A DNA stretch of 64,000 bases from JBLUOA01 sp048060095 (GTDB taxonomy: Bacteria > Pseudomonadota > Alphaproteobacteria > Rhodobacterales > Rhodobacteraceae), in the NCBI RefSeq assembly GCF_048060095.1, contig NZ_JBLUOA010000002.1:248001-312000 (forward strand), written 5' to 3'. The translations under genes and the position numbers were made by a program. The notes beneath the pieces were generated by a model that searched no databases, was not told the DNA's origin, and saw nothing but the letters and a program-made list of their open reading frames with translations. Within the stretch, counting starts at the first letter, position 1. Each line of letters starts with the position of its first letter. Of the stretch, positions 45,417-54,112 are shown in pieces.

Positions 45417-46301
45417 ATGATCGGTCTTATCCCCTTCCCCGATATCGGGCCTGACATTTTCACCCTCGAAATCGGTGATTTCGCCTTTTCGCTCAGATGG
45501 TATGCGATGGCGTATATCGTCGGCATCATAATCGGTTGGCGGATCGCGGTTCGCGCAGTGAAAAACGCGAGCCTTTGGCGCAATGACACGCCGCCGATGA
45601 CCCCTTCGCAGGTCGAGGATTTTTTGACTTGGATCGTGCTTGGTATCGTTCTGGGCGGGCGACTTGGTTTCGTTTTGTTCTATCAACCCGCCTATTACCT
45701 GCAAAACCCGGCAGAGATTTTGATGATCTGGCAAGGCGGCATGTCCTTCCACGGTGGGATGATCGGCGTAGTCCTTGCCGCGTTGATCTATTGCCGACGT
45801 CACTGGCTACCGGTCCTGAGCGTCGCCGACATGATGGCCATCGCGACCCCGCCGGGCTTGTTGCTGGGCCGCATCGCCAACTTCATCAACGCCGAACTTT
45901 GGGGGCGTCCGACCGACGCGCCTTGGGGTGTCGCGTTTCCCGGCGCGGCGGCGCAGGATTGCCCGGATGTCGTCGGCCTGTGCGCGCGTCATCCCTCGCA
46001 ACTTTATGAAGCCGGGCTTGAGGGGCTGATCCTTGGCGGCGTTCTACTCTTCCTCGCCTGGTCTCGCGGCTGGCTGAAAGTGCCGGGGCAAATCACCGGG
46101 GCGTTTGGGGTTGGCTATGGCCTATCGCGCTTTATCGTCGAATACTTCCGGCAGGCCGATGCGCAGTTCATCACGCCTGACAATCCGATGGGTCATGTCC
46201 TGTCTCTCGGCCCGGTCGGAATGTCGATGGGGCAGCTTTTGTCCCTGCCGATGATTATCCTCGGAATCGCCCTCATACTCTGGGCGCGCCGCAGGGTATG
46301 A
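45417..46301 (+). CDS. lgt: prolipoprotein diacylglyceryl transferase
   Basis: Inner-membrane enzyme that adds diacylglycerol to the lipobox Cys of lipoproteins. It has 294 residues and seven hydrophobic segments. The signature QGGMSFHGGMIGVVLAAL and the conserved Arg/Asn stretch GRIANFINAELWGRPTDAPWG are present. The ATG at 45417 has AGGAAGGCG upstream; earlier in-frame starts give a poor extension. Its stop overlaps the methyltransferase gene by four bases. Confidence 0.96.
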   Translation: MIGLIPFPDIGPDIFTLEIGDFAFSLRWYAMAYIVGIIIGWRIAVRAVKNASLWRNDTPPMTPSQVEDFLTWIVLGIVLGGRLGFVLFYQPAYYLQNPAEILMIWQGGMSFHGGMIGVVLAALIYCRRHWLPVLSVADMMAIATPPGLLLGRIANFINAELWGRPTDAPWGVAFPGAAAQDCPDVVGLCARHPSQLYEAGLEGLILGGVLLFLAWSRGWLKVPGQITGAFGVGYGLSRFIVEYFRQADAQFITPDNPMGHVLSLGPVGMSMGQLLSLPMIILGIALILWARRRV

Positions 46302-47362
46302 CGGCGTTGCTGCCGCATCTTCTCGCGCGGATCGCGCAGGACGGGCCCCTGACAGTGGCCGACTACATGGCGGACTGTCTGCTGCACCCCGACCACGGCT
46401 ATTATGCGACGCGCGATCCGTTCGGCGCGGATGGAGATTTCACAACCGCGCCCGAGATCAGCCAGATGTTTGGCGAGGTTCTGGGCCTCTGTCTTGCCCA
46501 AACATGGCAAGATCAAGGGGCGCTGACTTCCTTTACGCTGGCAGAGCTTGGCCCCGGTCGTGGCACCTTGATGGCCGACATCCTGCGTGCAACCGCACGG
46601 GTTCCGGGGTTCCACACCGCCGCGCGGGTTCATCTGGTCGAAGCCTCCGATACCCTGAAACGCGTTCAACGCGAGACGCTCTCCGCCAACGACGTGACCT
46701 GGTGCGATACGGTTGCAGACCTGCCCAACGCACCGCTTTTCCTTGTCGCCAACGAATTCTTCGATGCCCTCCCGATCCGGCAGTTCATTCGCGCGGGCGA
46801 CGGCTGGCGGGAACGGCTGGTCGGGGCTGAGGGGAACGCGCTATCCTTTGGAACGAGTGCCGCAATGCCGGTTGACGCTTTGTCCGACCGGCTTGGCGAT
46901 ACGGCAGAGGGTGATCTGGTCGAAACCTGCGCACCTGCCCTTGCGATCATGTCGGACGTTGCCGACCGCATCCACCGCTTTGGCGGCGCGGCGCTTATCA
47001 TCGACTACGGCGACTGGAAATCGCTCGGCGACACATTGCAGGCTGTGAAAGGTCACGCATACGACCCGGTCCTTGCCCATCCGGGGGAGGCTGACCTGAC
47101 CGCCCATGTGGATTTCGAGGCACTCGCCGGGGCTGCCGCCCCTCTCAGCACAAGCCGGATGACGCCCCAAGGCGTGCTGCTGGAACGGCTGGGGATCACG
47201 GCCCGCGCGCAGCAGCTTGCCAAGATTCTGACCGGAGACGCCCTCGAAAACCACATTGCCGCACATCGGCGCTTGACGCACCCCGAGGAAATGGGAACGC
47301 TCTTCAAAGCGATTGCCGTTCACCCCGACGGCACCCCGACACCGCCCGGATTTGACCCATGA
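46298..47362 (+). CDS. NDUFAF7/DUF185-family SAM methyltransferase
   Basis: A 354-residue class I methyltransferase of the mitochondrial complex I assembly-factor family. MADCLLHPDHGYYATRDPFGADGDFTTAPEISQMFGE is the family opening, AELGPGRGTLMADILRA the SAM-binding loop, and FLVANEFFDALPIRQF the conserved catalytic region. The eukaryotic homologue methylates an arginine of complex I; a like role here is inference. Four-base overlaps with lgt and pgeF. Confidence 0.92.
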   Translation: MTALLPHLLARIAQDGPLTVADYMADCLLHPDHGYYATRDPFGADGDFTTAPEISQMFGEVLGLCLAQTWQDQGALTSFTLAELGPGRGTLMADILRATARVPGFHTAARVHLVEASDTLKRVQRETLSANDVTWCDTVADLPNAPLFLVANEFFDALPIRQFIRAGDGWRERLVGAEGNALSFGTSAAMPVDALSDRLGDTAEGDLVETCAPALAIMSDVADRIHRFGGAALIIDYGDWKSLGDTLQAVKGHAYDPVLAHPGEADLTAHVDFEALAGAAAPLSTSRMTPQGVLLERLGITARAQQLAKILTGDALENHIAAHRRLTHPEEMGTLFKAIAVHPDGTPTPPGFDP

Positions 47363-48117
47363 CGCTGGAAATCTTGACTGCGGATACGTTAGCCCCCCTG
47401 CGGCACGGGTTCTTTACCCGCAAGGGCGGCGCATCCTCGGGCGTGTTCCACGGGCTGAACTGCGGGTTCGGATCGACGGATCAGTCGGACATCGTCACGA
47501 TCAACCGCGCCCGCGTTGCCGAGGCGATGAAGGTTGAACCTTCGCACCTCGTCACTGTCCATCAAATCCACTCCGCCGATGTAATTACCGTTGACGGGCC
47601 GCATGACACGCCGCTGCCCAAAGCCGACGCGATGGTCACTGCCACCCCCGGCATGGCCCTGTCGGTGCTGTCGGCGGATTGCCAGCCGGTGCTGTTTGCA
47701 GACCACGATGCGGGCGTCATTGGCGCGGCCCATGCCGGATGGCGCGGCGCACTTGATGGCGTGCTTGAGGCGACGATCGACGCAATGGTCGACCTTGGGG
47801 CCGAACGCGGGCAGATCAACGCGGTGATCGGCCCGTCGCTCAGCCAACAGGCCTACGAAGTCGGGCCCGAGTTTGTTGAGGAGTTTCTGGACCACGACCA
47901 CGACAATGGCCGTTTCTTCGCCGGCGGCAAAGGGGACCGCGCGCAGTTCAACCTGCCCGCCTTCGGGCTGCATCGGCTGAGAGAGGCGGGCATAAATTCC
48001 GCCGACTGGCTGCATCATTGCACCTATTCCGACCCTGACCGATTCTATTCCTACCGCCGCTCGATCCACGAAAAAGAGGCGGATTACGGGCGGCTGATTT
48101 CGGTTATCCGCCTCTAA
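47359..48117 (+). CDS. pgeF: peptidoglycan editing factor PgeF (laccase-like domain)
   Basis: A 252-residue polyphenol oxidase-fold protein. LVTVHQIHSADVITVDGPHD supplies the first His, VLSADCQPVLFADHDAG the Cys, and IGAAHAGWRGALDGVLEATI the second His of the Zn-binding active site. PgeF/YfiH removes wrongly incorporated L-Ser from peptidoglycan precursors. It ends the lgt operon, consistent with an envelope-maintenance theme. Confidence 0.94.
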   Translation: MTLEILTADTLAPLRHGFFTRKGGASSGVFHGLNCGFGSTDQSDIVTINRARVAEAMKVEPSHLVTVHQIHSADVITVDGPHDTPLPKADAMVTATPGMALSVLSADCQPVLFADHDAGVIGAAHAGWRGALDGVLEATIDAMVDLGAERGQINAVIGPSLSQQAYEVGPEFVEEFLDHDHDNGRFFAGGKGDRAQFNLPAFGLHRLREAGINSADWLHHCTYSDPDRFYSYRRSIHEKEADYGRLISVIRL

Positions 48118-48272
48118 CACCGCCCCAATAGACACATCCGCCCGCTTTCGCGCCCCGAAACAGTCCGTTTCGTTGACAATCGCGCGTTTCTTCGGTCATC
48201 GTTTATCCAATCTCTCTGCATTTTTCGGTGGGGGCCGTCCGCAGTAATGAGATCGCCGAAAGGACAGATCGC

Positions 48273-49052
48273 ATGCACGTCCCACCCCTCGCGCCCAGAC
48301 CGGCGCAACAAACGGGCCTTGTTCCCGTTGGCCGCGCCAATCGTACACCCACCCCACAGCGAAACGGCCTTTTGCGCCGCTACCATGTCAGCAGCCTGAA
48401 CGAAGCGGGCCACCTGACCGATTTTCAGCGCATCGCGCCCGCCCTTCCGGTGTTTGAGGCGGCGTTCTCCGCCTTTGCTCGCGGATCGATTGTGGCGACT
48501 GATGAAGGCCCGGTCGCGGTCGAAGACCTGATGCCCGGCATGAATGTTCAAACGGCCTGTGGCGACTATGCCAAGCTGGTCTGGATCGGATCGACCGCCC
48601 ATGTCCCGTCGCAAACCCGCGATGGCGAACACGCCCGGTTGACCCGGATTTCGGCGGACAGCTTCGGTCTGGGGCGGCCAATGCCTGACCTGCTGCTCGG
48701 GCCATCGGCCCGGCTGTTTCAGGAAAACACAAAGCTATCGTCGCAAATGGGCAGCAAATCCGCCTGCCTTCCAGCGGCTGGTTTTGTCGACGGCGAAACG
48801 GTCATCAGCGTGACGCCGGTTTCGTCTGTTCAACTGTTCCACCTCGGTTTCGAAAGCCAGCAGATCATCCATGTCAACGGGCTTGACTGCGAAAGCTATC
48901 ATCCCGGCGCGACCACCGATCAAATCCGAACGGACGAAATGCTGTCCGTCTTCCTGTCGCTGTTTCCGCATTGCCGGACGCTGGAGGATTTCGGCCCGAC
49001 AGAAGTGCCAAGCCTGACGCTGGACGAAATGGAGCGCTTTCACGCAGCCTAG
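48273..49052 (+). CDS. Hint-domain protein lacking the splicing cysteine
   Basis: A 259-residue protein. The Hint fold starts at about residue 80: AFSAFARGSIVATDEGPVAVEDLMPGM, then VQTACGDYAKLVWIG. In Hint domains that cleave themselves the first residue of this motif is Cys or Ser (CFxxGT); here the position is Ala, so self-processing seems unlikely. Later segments (FGLGRPMPDLLLGPSARLF, VDGETVISVTPVSSVQLFHLG) are typical of Roseobacter Hint_2 proteins. MHVPPLAP after AAAGGACAG is the chosen start. The end overlaps the Lrp gene by four bases. Confidence 0.8.
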   Translation: MHVPPLAPRPAQQTGLVPVGRANRTPTPQRNGLLRRYHVSSLNEAGHLTDFQRIAPALPVFEAAFSAFARGSIVATDEGPVAVEDLMPGMNVQTACGDYAKLVWIGSTAHVPSQTRDGEHARLTRISADSFGLGRPMPDLLLGPSARLFQENTKLSSQMGSKSACLPAAGFVDGETVISVTPVSSVQLFHLGFESQQIIHVNGLDCESYHPGATTDQIRTDEMLSVFLSLFPHCRTLEDFGPTEVPSLTLDEMERFHAA

Positions 49053-49549
49053 GAGGTTTGTTGAAGGCGGCTTTCCAGAACATCGAACGGCACGCCGGGG
49101 TCGTCTTTCGCGCCCCGGATGACCAGCGATGTCTTGACGCTGGCGACATTGTCGGCGGCCGTCAGGTCTTCGGTCAGAAAGTTCTGGAACGTCGACAGGT
49201 CCGGCGCGACGCATTTCAGGACGAAATCAACCTCGCCGTTCAGCATGTGGCATTCGCGGACCAGCGGCCATTCGCGGCAGCGTTCTTCGAATGCTGACAG
49301 GTCCGCCTCGGCCTGACTGACCAGCCCGACCATCGCAAAAACCTGCACCTCAAACCCCAAGGCACGTGCATCCACGTCCGCGTGATAGCCCTTGATGTAG
49401 CCAGATTCCTCAAGCGTGCGCACCCGGCGCAGACAAGGTGGTGCCGAGATTCCGACACGTTTGGCCAGTTCGACATTGGTCATGCGACCGTCTGCCTGAA
49501 GCTCCGCCAGGATCATGCGGTCAATCTCATCAAGTTTGGTGCCTGCCAT
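49049..49549 (-). CDS. Lrp/AsnC-family transcriptional regulator
   Basis: A 166-residue regulator with the N-terminal helix-turn-helix (LDEIDRMILAELQADGRMTN, VELAKRVGISAPPCLRRVRTL) and the C-terminal RAM domain (LVRECHMLNGEVDFVLKCVA). It senses amino acids in known cases. GGAGGCGTTCA precedes the ATG at 49549. It is divergent from trxB; two TGCGCAATTA copies sit between them. Confidence 0.93.
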   Translation of the reverse strand: MAGTKLDEIDRMILAELQADGRMTNVELAKRVGISAPPCLRRVRTLEESGYIKGYHADVDARALGFEVQVFAMVGLVSQAEADLSAFEERCREWPLVRECHMLNGEVDFVLKCVAPDLSTFQNFLTEDLTAADNVASVKTSLVIRGAKDDPGVPFDVLESRLQQTS

Positions 49550-49594
49550 TGAACGCCTCCGGTCTTTCGCAGATTGTAGGTGAAGCAACCCACC

Positions 49595-49625
49595 TGCGCA
49601 ATTATATTTCAAGAATGCGCAATTA
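49595..49625. promoter_or_regulatory. direct repeats between lrp-like gene and trxB
   Basis: TGCGCAATTA at 49595-49604 and 49616-49625 are 21 bases apart, two helical turns, in an AT-rich stretch 46 bases upstream of the Lrp-type start. A candidate Lrp-type binding site. Confidence 0.45.
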
Positions 49626-49739
49626 AGTTATATTTACCCGCAAGATCAAGCGTTTTTGTCAAAGCCGCCATGCGGGGGGTTTTAACGCCCGCGTCCTGCG
49701 TCTATATCGGCTCGGATTGCTGCAAACAATGGGGCCGAC

Positions 49740-50684
49740 ATGGCAGAGACTCGTCACACCAAAGTTCTGATTATCGGCTCCGGCCCGGCAGGTTACACCG
49801 CAGGCGTCTACGCCGCCCGCGCGATGGTCGAACCCCTACTGGTGCAGGGAATCGAACCCGGCGGACAATTGACCACGACGACCGAGGTCGAAAACTGGCC
49901 CGGCGATACCGAGGTGCAAGGCCCCGACCTGATGGTCCGCATGGAGGCGCACGCAAAAGCGATGGGGTGCGAGGTTGTGGGCGACATCATCACCGACCTT
50001 GATATTTCCAAGCGCCCGTTCACGGCGACCGGCGACAGCGGCACGATTTATACCGCCGATGCGGTGATCCTCGCCACCGGCGCACGGGCGAAATGGCTGG
50101 GCCTTCCATCCGAGGAAAAGTTCAAGGGATTCGGCGTGTCGGCCTGCGCGACCTGCGACGGGTTCTTCTACCGCGGGCAGGAAATCGCGGTGATCGGCGG
50201 CGGCAATACGGCGGTCGAAGAGGCGCTGTTCCTTACCAATTTCGCCTCCAAGGTCACGCTGGTCCACCGCCGCGACGAACTTCGCGCCGAAAAAATCCTG
50301 ATCGACCGGTTGATGAAGAATGACAAGATCGAACCGCTCTGGGATCATGTGCTGGAGGAGGTCGTGGGCGACGAAAACCCGCTTGGCGTCACCGGCATCA
50401 AGGTGAAGCACGTAAAGACCGGAGAGATCACGGACATTCCGGCCAAGGGCGTCTTTATCGCGATCGGCCACGCCCCGGCGAACGAATTGGTGAAAGATAC
50501 GCTGGAAACCCATATGGGCGGCTACGTCGTGACGAAACCCGACTCAACGGCGACGTCGGTTCCCGGTGTTTTCGCCGCGGGCGATCTGACGGACTATAAA
50601 TACCGGCAAGCGGTGACATCCGCTGGCATGGGCTGCATGGCGGCGCTGGAAGCTGAACGCTTTTTGGCGGAGGATGAGGGATAA
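49740..50684 (+). CDS. trxB: thioredoxin-disulfide reductase
   Basis: NADPH-dependent flavoprotein that keeps thioredoxin reduced. KVLIIGSGPAGYTAGVYAARA binds FAD, ACATCDGFFYRGQEIAVIGG holds the redox CATC pair next to the NADPH-binding loop, and FAAGDLTDYKYRQAVTSAGMGC is the C-terminal FAD motif. Length 314 is standard. Confidence 0.97.
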   Translation: MAETRHTKVLIIGSGPAGYTAGVYAARAMVEPLLVQGIEPGGQLTTTTEVENWPGDTEVQGPDLMVRMEAHAKAMGCEVVGDIITDLDISKRPFTATGDSGTIYTADAVILATGARAKWLGLPSEEKFKGFGVSACATCDGFFYRGQEIAVIGGGNTAVEEALFLTNFASKVTLVHRRDELRAEKILIDRLMKNDKIEPLWDHVLEEVVGDENPLGVTGIKVKHVKTGEITDIPAKGVFIAIGHAPANELVKDTLETHMGGYVVTKPDSTATSVPGVFAAGDLTDYKYRQAVTSAGMGCMAALEAERFLAEDEG

Positions 50685-50828
50685 TCTCCTCGTTTTTGCC
50701 AAATGGCGCGGGTTTTTGGTCTCATTTCCCGAAATCAGGCCGCTAACGCTTGAATCTGTCCGCTTGGGCAGGCTAAGCCGCGCTCAAAACCGGGATGTCC
50801 GATCCCGACCAGCTACGAAAGTAATACC

Positions 50829-52544
50829 ATGACGATGTCGCCGAACCTCGCTCCTATTCCCGAACTCTATGTTTCCTATGATTCCGCGCAAAAGCTGAAA
50901 GTCGAAGCGGGCCAGCTGACAAGCTGGGATCTGACCCCGCGCCAGATTTGCGACCTGGAGCTTTTGATGAATGGCGGCTTCAACCCGCTGAAAGGGTTCC
51001 TGAGCGAAGAGGATTACGACGGCGTCGTCAAGGATATGCGCCTTGCCGATGGCAAGCTATGGCCGATGCCGATCACGCTGGATGTGTCTGAAAAATTCGC
51101 CGAGGGCCTAGAGATTGGGCAGGACATCGCGCTGCGCGATCAAGAGGGCGTGATCCTCGCCACGATGACCGTCACGGATAGATGGGAGCCGAACAAAGCG
51201 CTTGAGGCAGAAAAGGTCTTTGGTGCCGATGACACGGCCCATCCGGCCGTGAATTACCTGCATAATCAGGCGGGCAAGATCTACCTCGGCGGCCCCGTGA
51301 CCGGTATTCAGCAACCGGTCCACTACGATTTCCGTGCACGCCGCGACACGCCCAACGAACTCCGCGCGTATTTCCGCAAGGTCGGCTGGCGGCGCGTGGT
51401 TGCGTTCCAGACCCGCAATCCGCTGCATCGCGCGCACCAGGAACTGACCTTCCGCGCCGCGAAAGAGGCGCAGGCGAACCTGCTGATCCATCCGGTTGTC
51501 GGCATGACCAAACCGGGCGACGTCGATCACTTCACCCGCGTCCGCTGCTATGAGGCCGTGCTTGATAAATACCCTGCCGCCACCACGACGATGAGCCTTC
51601 TGAACCTCGCCATGCGCATGGCAGGCCCGCGCGAGGCCGTCTGGCACGGCCTGATCCGCGCCAATCACGGCTGCACCCATTTCATCGTTGGTCGCGACCA
51701 CGCCGGCCCCGGTAAAAACTCCGCCGGAGAAGATTTCTACGGCCCCTACGACGCGCAAGAGCTTTTCCGCAAGTATCAGGACGAGATCGGCGTCGAGATG
51801 GTCGATTTCCGGCACATGGTCTATGTGCAGGAACGCGCGCAATACGAACCCAATGACGAGATTGCGGATAAAGACAAGGTTACGATCCTTAACATCTCAG
51901 GCACCGAACTGCGCCGCCGCCTGGCCGAAGGGCTGGAAATCCCGGAATGGTTCAGCTTCCCCGAGGTGGTCAAGGAACTGCGCCGCACGCGGCCTGCCCG
52001 GTCAAAACAGGGCTTTACCGTGTTCTTCACCGGCTATTCCGGGTCCGGCAAATCGACGATTGCCAATGCGCTGATGGTCAAGCTGATGGAAATGGGCGGC
52101 CGCCCCGTGACGCTGCTTGACGGTGACATCGTGCGCAAAAACCTGTCGTCGGAGCTGGGTTTTTCCAAGGAGCACCGCGACCTTAACATCCGCCGCATCG
52201 GCTATGTCGCGAGTGAGATCACCAAGAACGGCGGCATCGCGATCTGTGCGCCTATCGCACCCTATGCGACGACCCGCCGTGCGGTGCGCGAGGATGTCGA
52301 AGCGTTCGGCGCGTTTGTCGAAGTCCACGTCGCGACCTCTATCGAGGAATGCGAACGTCGTGACCGCAAGGGGCTCTATAAACTCGCCCGCGAAGGCAAA
52401 ATTAAGGAATTCACTGGAATTTCAGACCCCTACGACATTCCAGAAAACCCCGAACTGCGGGTCGAAACCGAAAATGTCGAAGTCGACAATTGCGCCCATC
52501 AAGTGCTGTTGAAACTTGAAAACATGGGCCTGATTGCTGGCTGA
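50829..52544 (+). CDS. fused ATP sulfurylase / APS kinase
   Basis: A bifunctional sulfate-activation enzyme of 571 residues that makes PAPS from sulfate. The N-terminal ATP-sulfurylase domain has VVAFQTRNPLHRAHQE (the QxRNPxHxxH motif) and FIVGRDHAGPGK. The C-terminal kinase begins at about residue 398, with P-loop FFTGYSGSGKSTIANAL and VEVHVATSIEECERRDRKGLY, including the DGD segment LLDGDIVRKNL. The fusion order sat-cysC is known in Rhodobacterales and others. Terminator follows. Confidence 0.95.
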   Translation: MTMSPNLAPIPELYVSYDSAQKLKVEAGQLTSWDLTPRQICDLELLMNGGFNPLKGFLSEEDYDGVVKDMRLADGKLWPMPITLDVSEKFAEGLEIGQDIALRDQEGVILATMTVTDRWEPNKALEAEKVFGADDTAHPAVNYLHNQAGKIYLGGPVTGIQQPVHYDFRARRDTPNELRAYFRKVGWRRVVAFQTRNPLHRAHQELTFRAAKEAQANLLIHPVVGMTKPGDVDHFTRVRCYEAVLDKYPAATTTMSLLNLAMRMAGPREAVWHGLIRANHGCTHFIVGRDHAGPGKNSAGEDFYGPYDAQELFRKYQDEIGVEMVDFRHMVYVQERAQYEPNDEIADKDKVTILNISGTELRRRLAEGLEIPEWFSFPEVVKELRRTRPARSKQGFTVFFTGYSGSGKSTIANALMVKLMEMGGRPVTLLDGDIVRKNLSSELGFSKEHRDLNIRRIGYVASEITKNGGIAICAPIAPYATTRRAVREDVEAFGAFVEVHVATSIEECERRDRKGLYKLAREGKIKEFTGISDPYDIPENPELRVETENVEVDNCAHQVLLKLENMGLIAG

Positions 52545-52566
52545 CGAGCGAACCCAAAAATAACAA

Positions 52567-52606
52567 CGGGCCGGGTAGGTTTCCCTACCCGGCCCGTTTT
52601 CGTTTC
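52567..52606 (+). terminator. strong rho-independent terminator after sat-cysC
   Basis: A perfect 13-base-pair stem cgggccgggtagg / cctacccggcccg with TTTC loop, then TTTTCGTTT. It ends the sulfate-activation gene. Confidence 0.95.
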
Positions 52607-52689
52607 ATCCACCCAACTTATGCTGCGGACGAGACGTTTACGATCATATGATTGCTTCACGCGGAAGCGCCATCCGGCAGCGCGGAAAC

Positions 52690-52890
52690 CTACGAGTTGC
52701 GCTTGAGGAAGTCGTCGACTTCGCGCTCTGCCTCTTCGCGGGCCTTGCCATAGCGTTCCTGAACCAGACCGATCAGGCGTTCACGATCGCCTTCGGCTTC
52801 GGTCAGTTCGTCATCCGTCAACTCGCCCCACTGCTGTTTCGCGGCGCCTTTGATCTGTTTCCAATTACCTTTTAATTCGTCGAGATTCAT
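52690..52890 (-). CDS. CsbD-family stress protein
   Basis: A 66-residue hydrophilic helical protein. It begins MNLDELKGNWKQIKGAAKQQ and continues WGELTDDELTEAEGDRERLI, the CsbD signature. CsbD-like genes are classic general-stress targets of alternative sigma factors. Here a consensus EcfG-type promoter lies 42 bases upstream on the minus strand, divergent to another in front of the AI-2E gene. Confidence 0.93.
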   Translation of the reverse strand: MNLDELKGNWKQIKGAAKQQWGELTDDELTEAEGDRERLIGLVQERYGKAREEAEREVDDFLKRNS

Positions 52891-52931
52891 TGTCGTTCTC
52901 CTTTCGGTACTATTGACTGCACTGATTGGAA

Positions 52932-52957
52932 AACGCGCCCCTCCCGCCCAAAGTTCC
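52932..52957 (-). promoter_or_regulatory. EcfG-type promoter of the csbD gene
   Basis: On the minus strand GGAAC (52953-52957) and CGTT (52932-52935) are separated by 17 bases. Confidence 0.75.
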
Positions 52958-52977
52958 AGACAAAAATGCCGCTACGC

Positions 52978-53003
52978 GGAACCCGGCCGGACCACCGCGC
53001 GTT
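52978..53003 (+). promoter_or_regulatory. EcfG-type promoter of the AI-2E family gene
   Basis: GGAAC at 52978-52982 and CGTT at 53000-53003 with a 17-base spacer; the ATG at 53030 follows 26 bases on. Confidence 0.75.
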
Positions 53004-53029
53004 AGCTTTTTAACAAGAGGACCGTCCGC

Positions 53030-54112
53030 ATGAAATCCGACGCAGCGCCCCGCTGGGCGATCGTGACTTTGGCCATCGTCGCGGCATTTGCTGCGTTGAA
53101 ACTCGCCTCCGACATCTTTGCGCCAGTGACGCTGGCGTTGGTTGTTGGCGTGGTTCTTTCGCCGGTAACCGATCGGCTCGACCGGATCGGGGCACCGCAC
53201 TTGCTCGGGGCGCTCTTCGGGTTGCTGCTGGGTCTTGGAGTGCTGTTCGCGATCATCCTTGGCTTTGGCCCGCTGGTCGGACAGGCGGTTGACGAAGCCC
53301 CCCGCATCTGGGCCGAACTGCGCGATACGATGGACTGGATGAAAGACCTTGCGCGCGGCTTTGACAATATGTCGGATGAGGTCAACCGCGCCATCGACCC
53401 CGAAAACACGGGCGCGACCCAGAACGGAGAAGCCAAGCTCGGCCTGCCAACCCTTGGCGATATTCTGTTCCTCGCCCCCGGTCTTGTAGCCCAAGCCCTG
53501 CTATTCGCCGGAACACTGTTTTTCTTCCTGCTGGGCCGGATCGAGATTTACGATTGGCTGTCGGCCAACACGCTTCCCAACACGCCCATCACGCAAAGCA
53601 GCAACCGCCTGCTATGTGCCGAACGTGTCGTCGCCCGTTATTTCCTGACCATCAGCATGATTAACGTGACCTTCGGCATTTTCGTCGCGGCGATGACCTA
53701 TGCGGTCGGGTTGCCCTCTCCGGTCCTCTGGGGGCTGTTTGCCGCGTTGATGAACTACATCCTCTACCTTGGCCCGGCTATTGTCGCCGTGTGCCTGCTT
53801 GTCGCCGGGGTCATCGTGTTTGACGGGCCGATTGTCGTCTTGCCTGCGGGGCTGTTCGTTCTGATGAACGCGACCGAAGGGCAATTCGTGACACCGGGGT
53901 TGGTGGGGCGCGAAATGGCCGTAAATCCGCTGCTGGTTTTTCTATCGCTGGTGCTGGGGCTGTGGCTGTGGGGGCCGATTGGCGGCCTCGTCGCGATCCC
54001 GATCCTGATGTGGAGCCTTGTGATGTTCGGCTTGCTTAATCAGGATCAGACCATCTCATCCGGCAGGACGGGCACGGGTGTTCCGAACTCCTCAGCCGAA
54101 GCGACGTTGTAG
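53030..54112 (+). CDS. AI-2E family transporter-like membrane protein
   Basis: A 360-residue protein with about eight hydrophobic segments in the AI-2E/TqsA pattern. It starts with SDIFAPVTLALVVGVVLSPV, and later shows PSPVLWGLFAALMNYILYLGPAIVAV and GQFVTPGLVGREMAVNPLLVFLSLVLGLWLWG. The substrate of such proteins is often not AI-2 and may be ions or small solutes. The upstream EcfG promoter makes stress induction likely. The end overlaps the phospholipase D-like gene (convergent) by 67 bases. Confidence 0.88.
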   Translation: MKSDAAPRWAIVTLAIVAAFAALKLASDIFAPVTLALVVGVVLSPVTDRLDRIGAPHLLGALFGLLLGLGVLFAIILGFGPLVGQAVDEAPRIWAELRDTMDWMKDLARGFDNMSDEVNRAIDPENTGATQNGEAKLGLPTLGDILFLAPGLVAQALLFAGTLFFFLLGRIEIYDWLSANTLPNTPITQSSNRLLCAERVVARYFLTISMINVTFGIFVAAMTYAVGLPSPVLWGLFAALMNYILYLGPAIVAVCLLVAGVIVFDGPIVVLPAGLFVLMNATEGQFVTPGLVGREMAVNPLLVFLSLVLGLWLWGPIGGLVAIPILMWSLVMFGLLNQDQTISSGRTGTGVPNSSAEATL

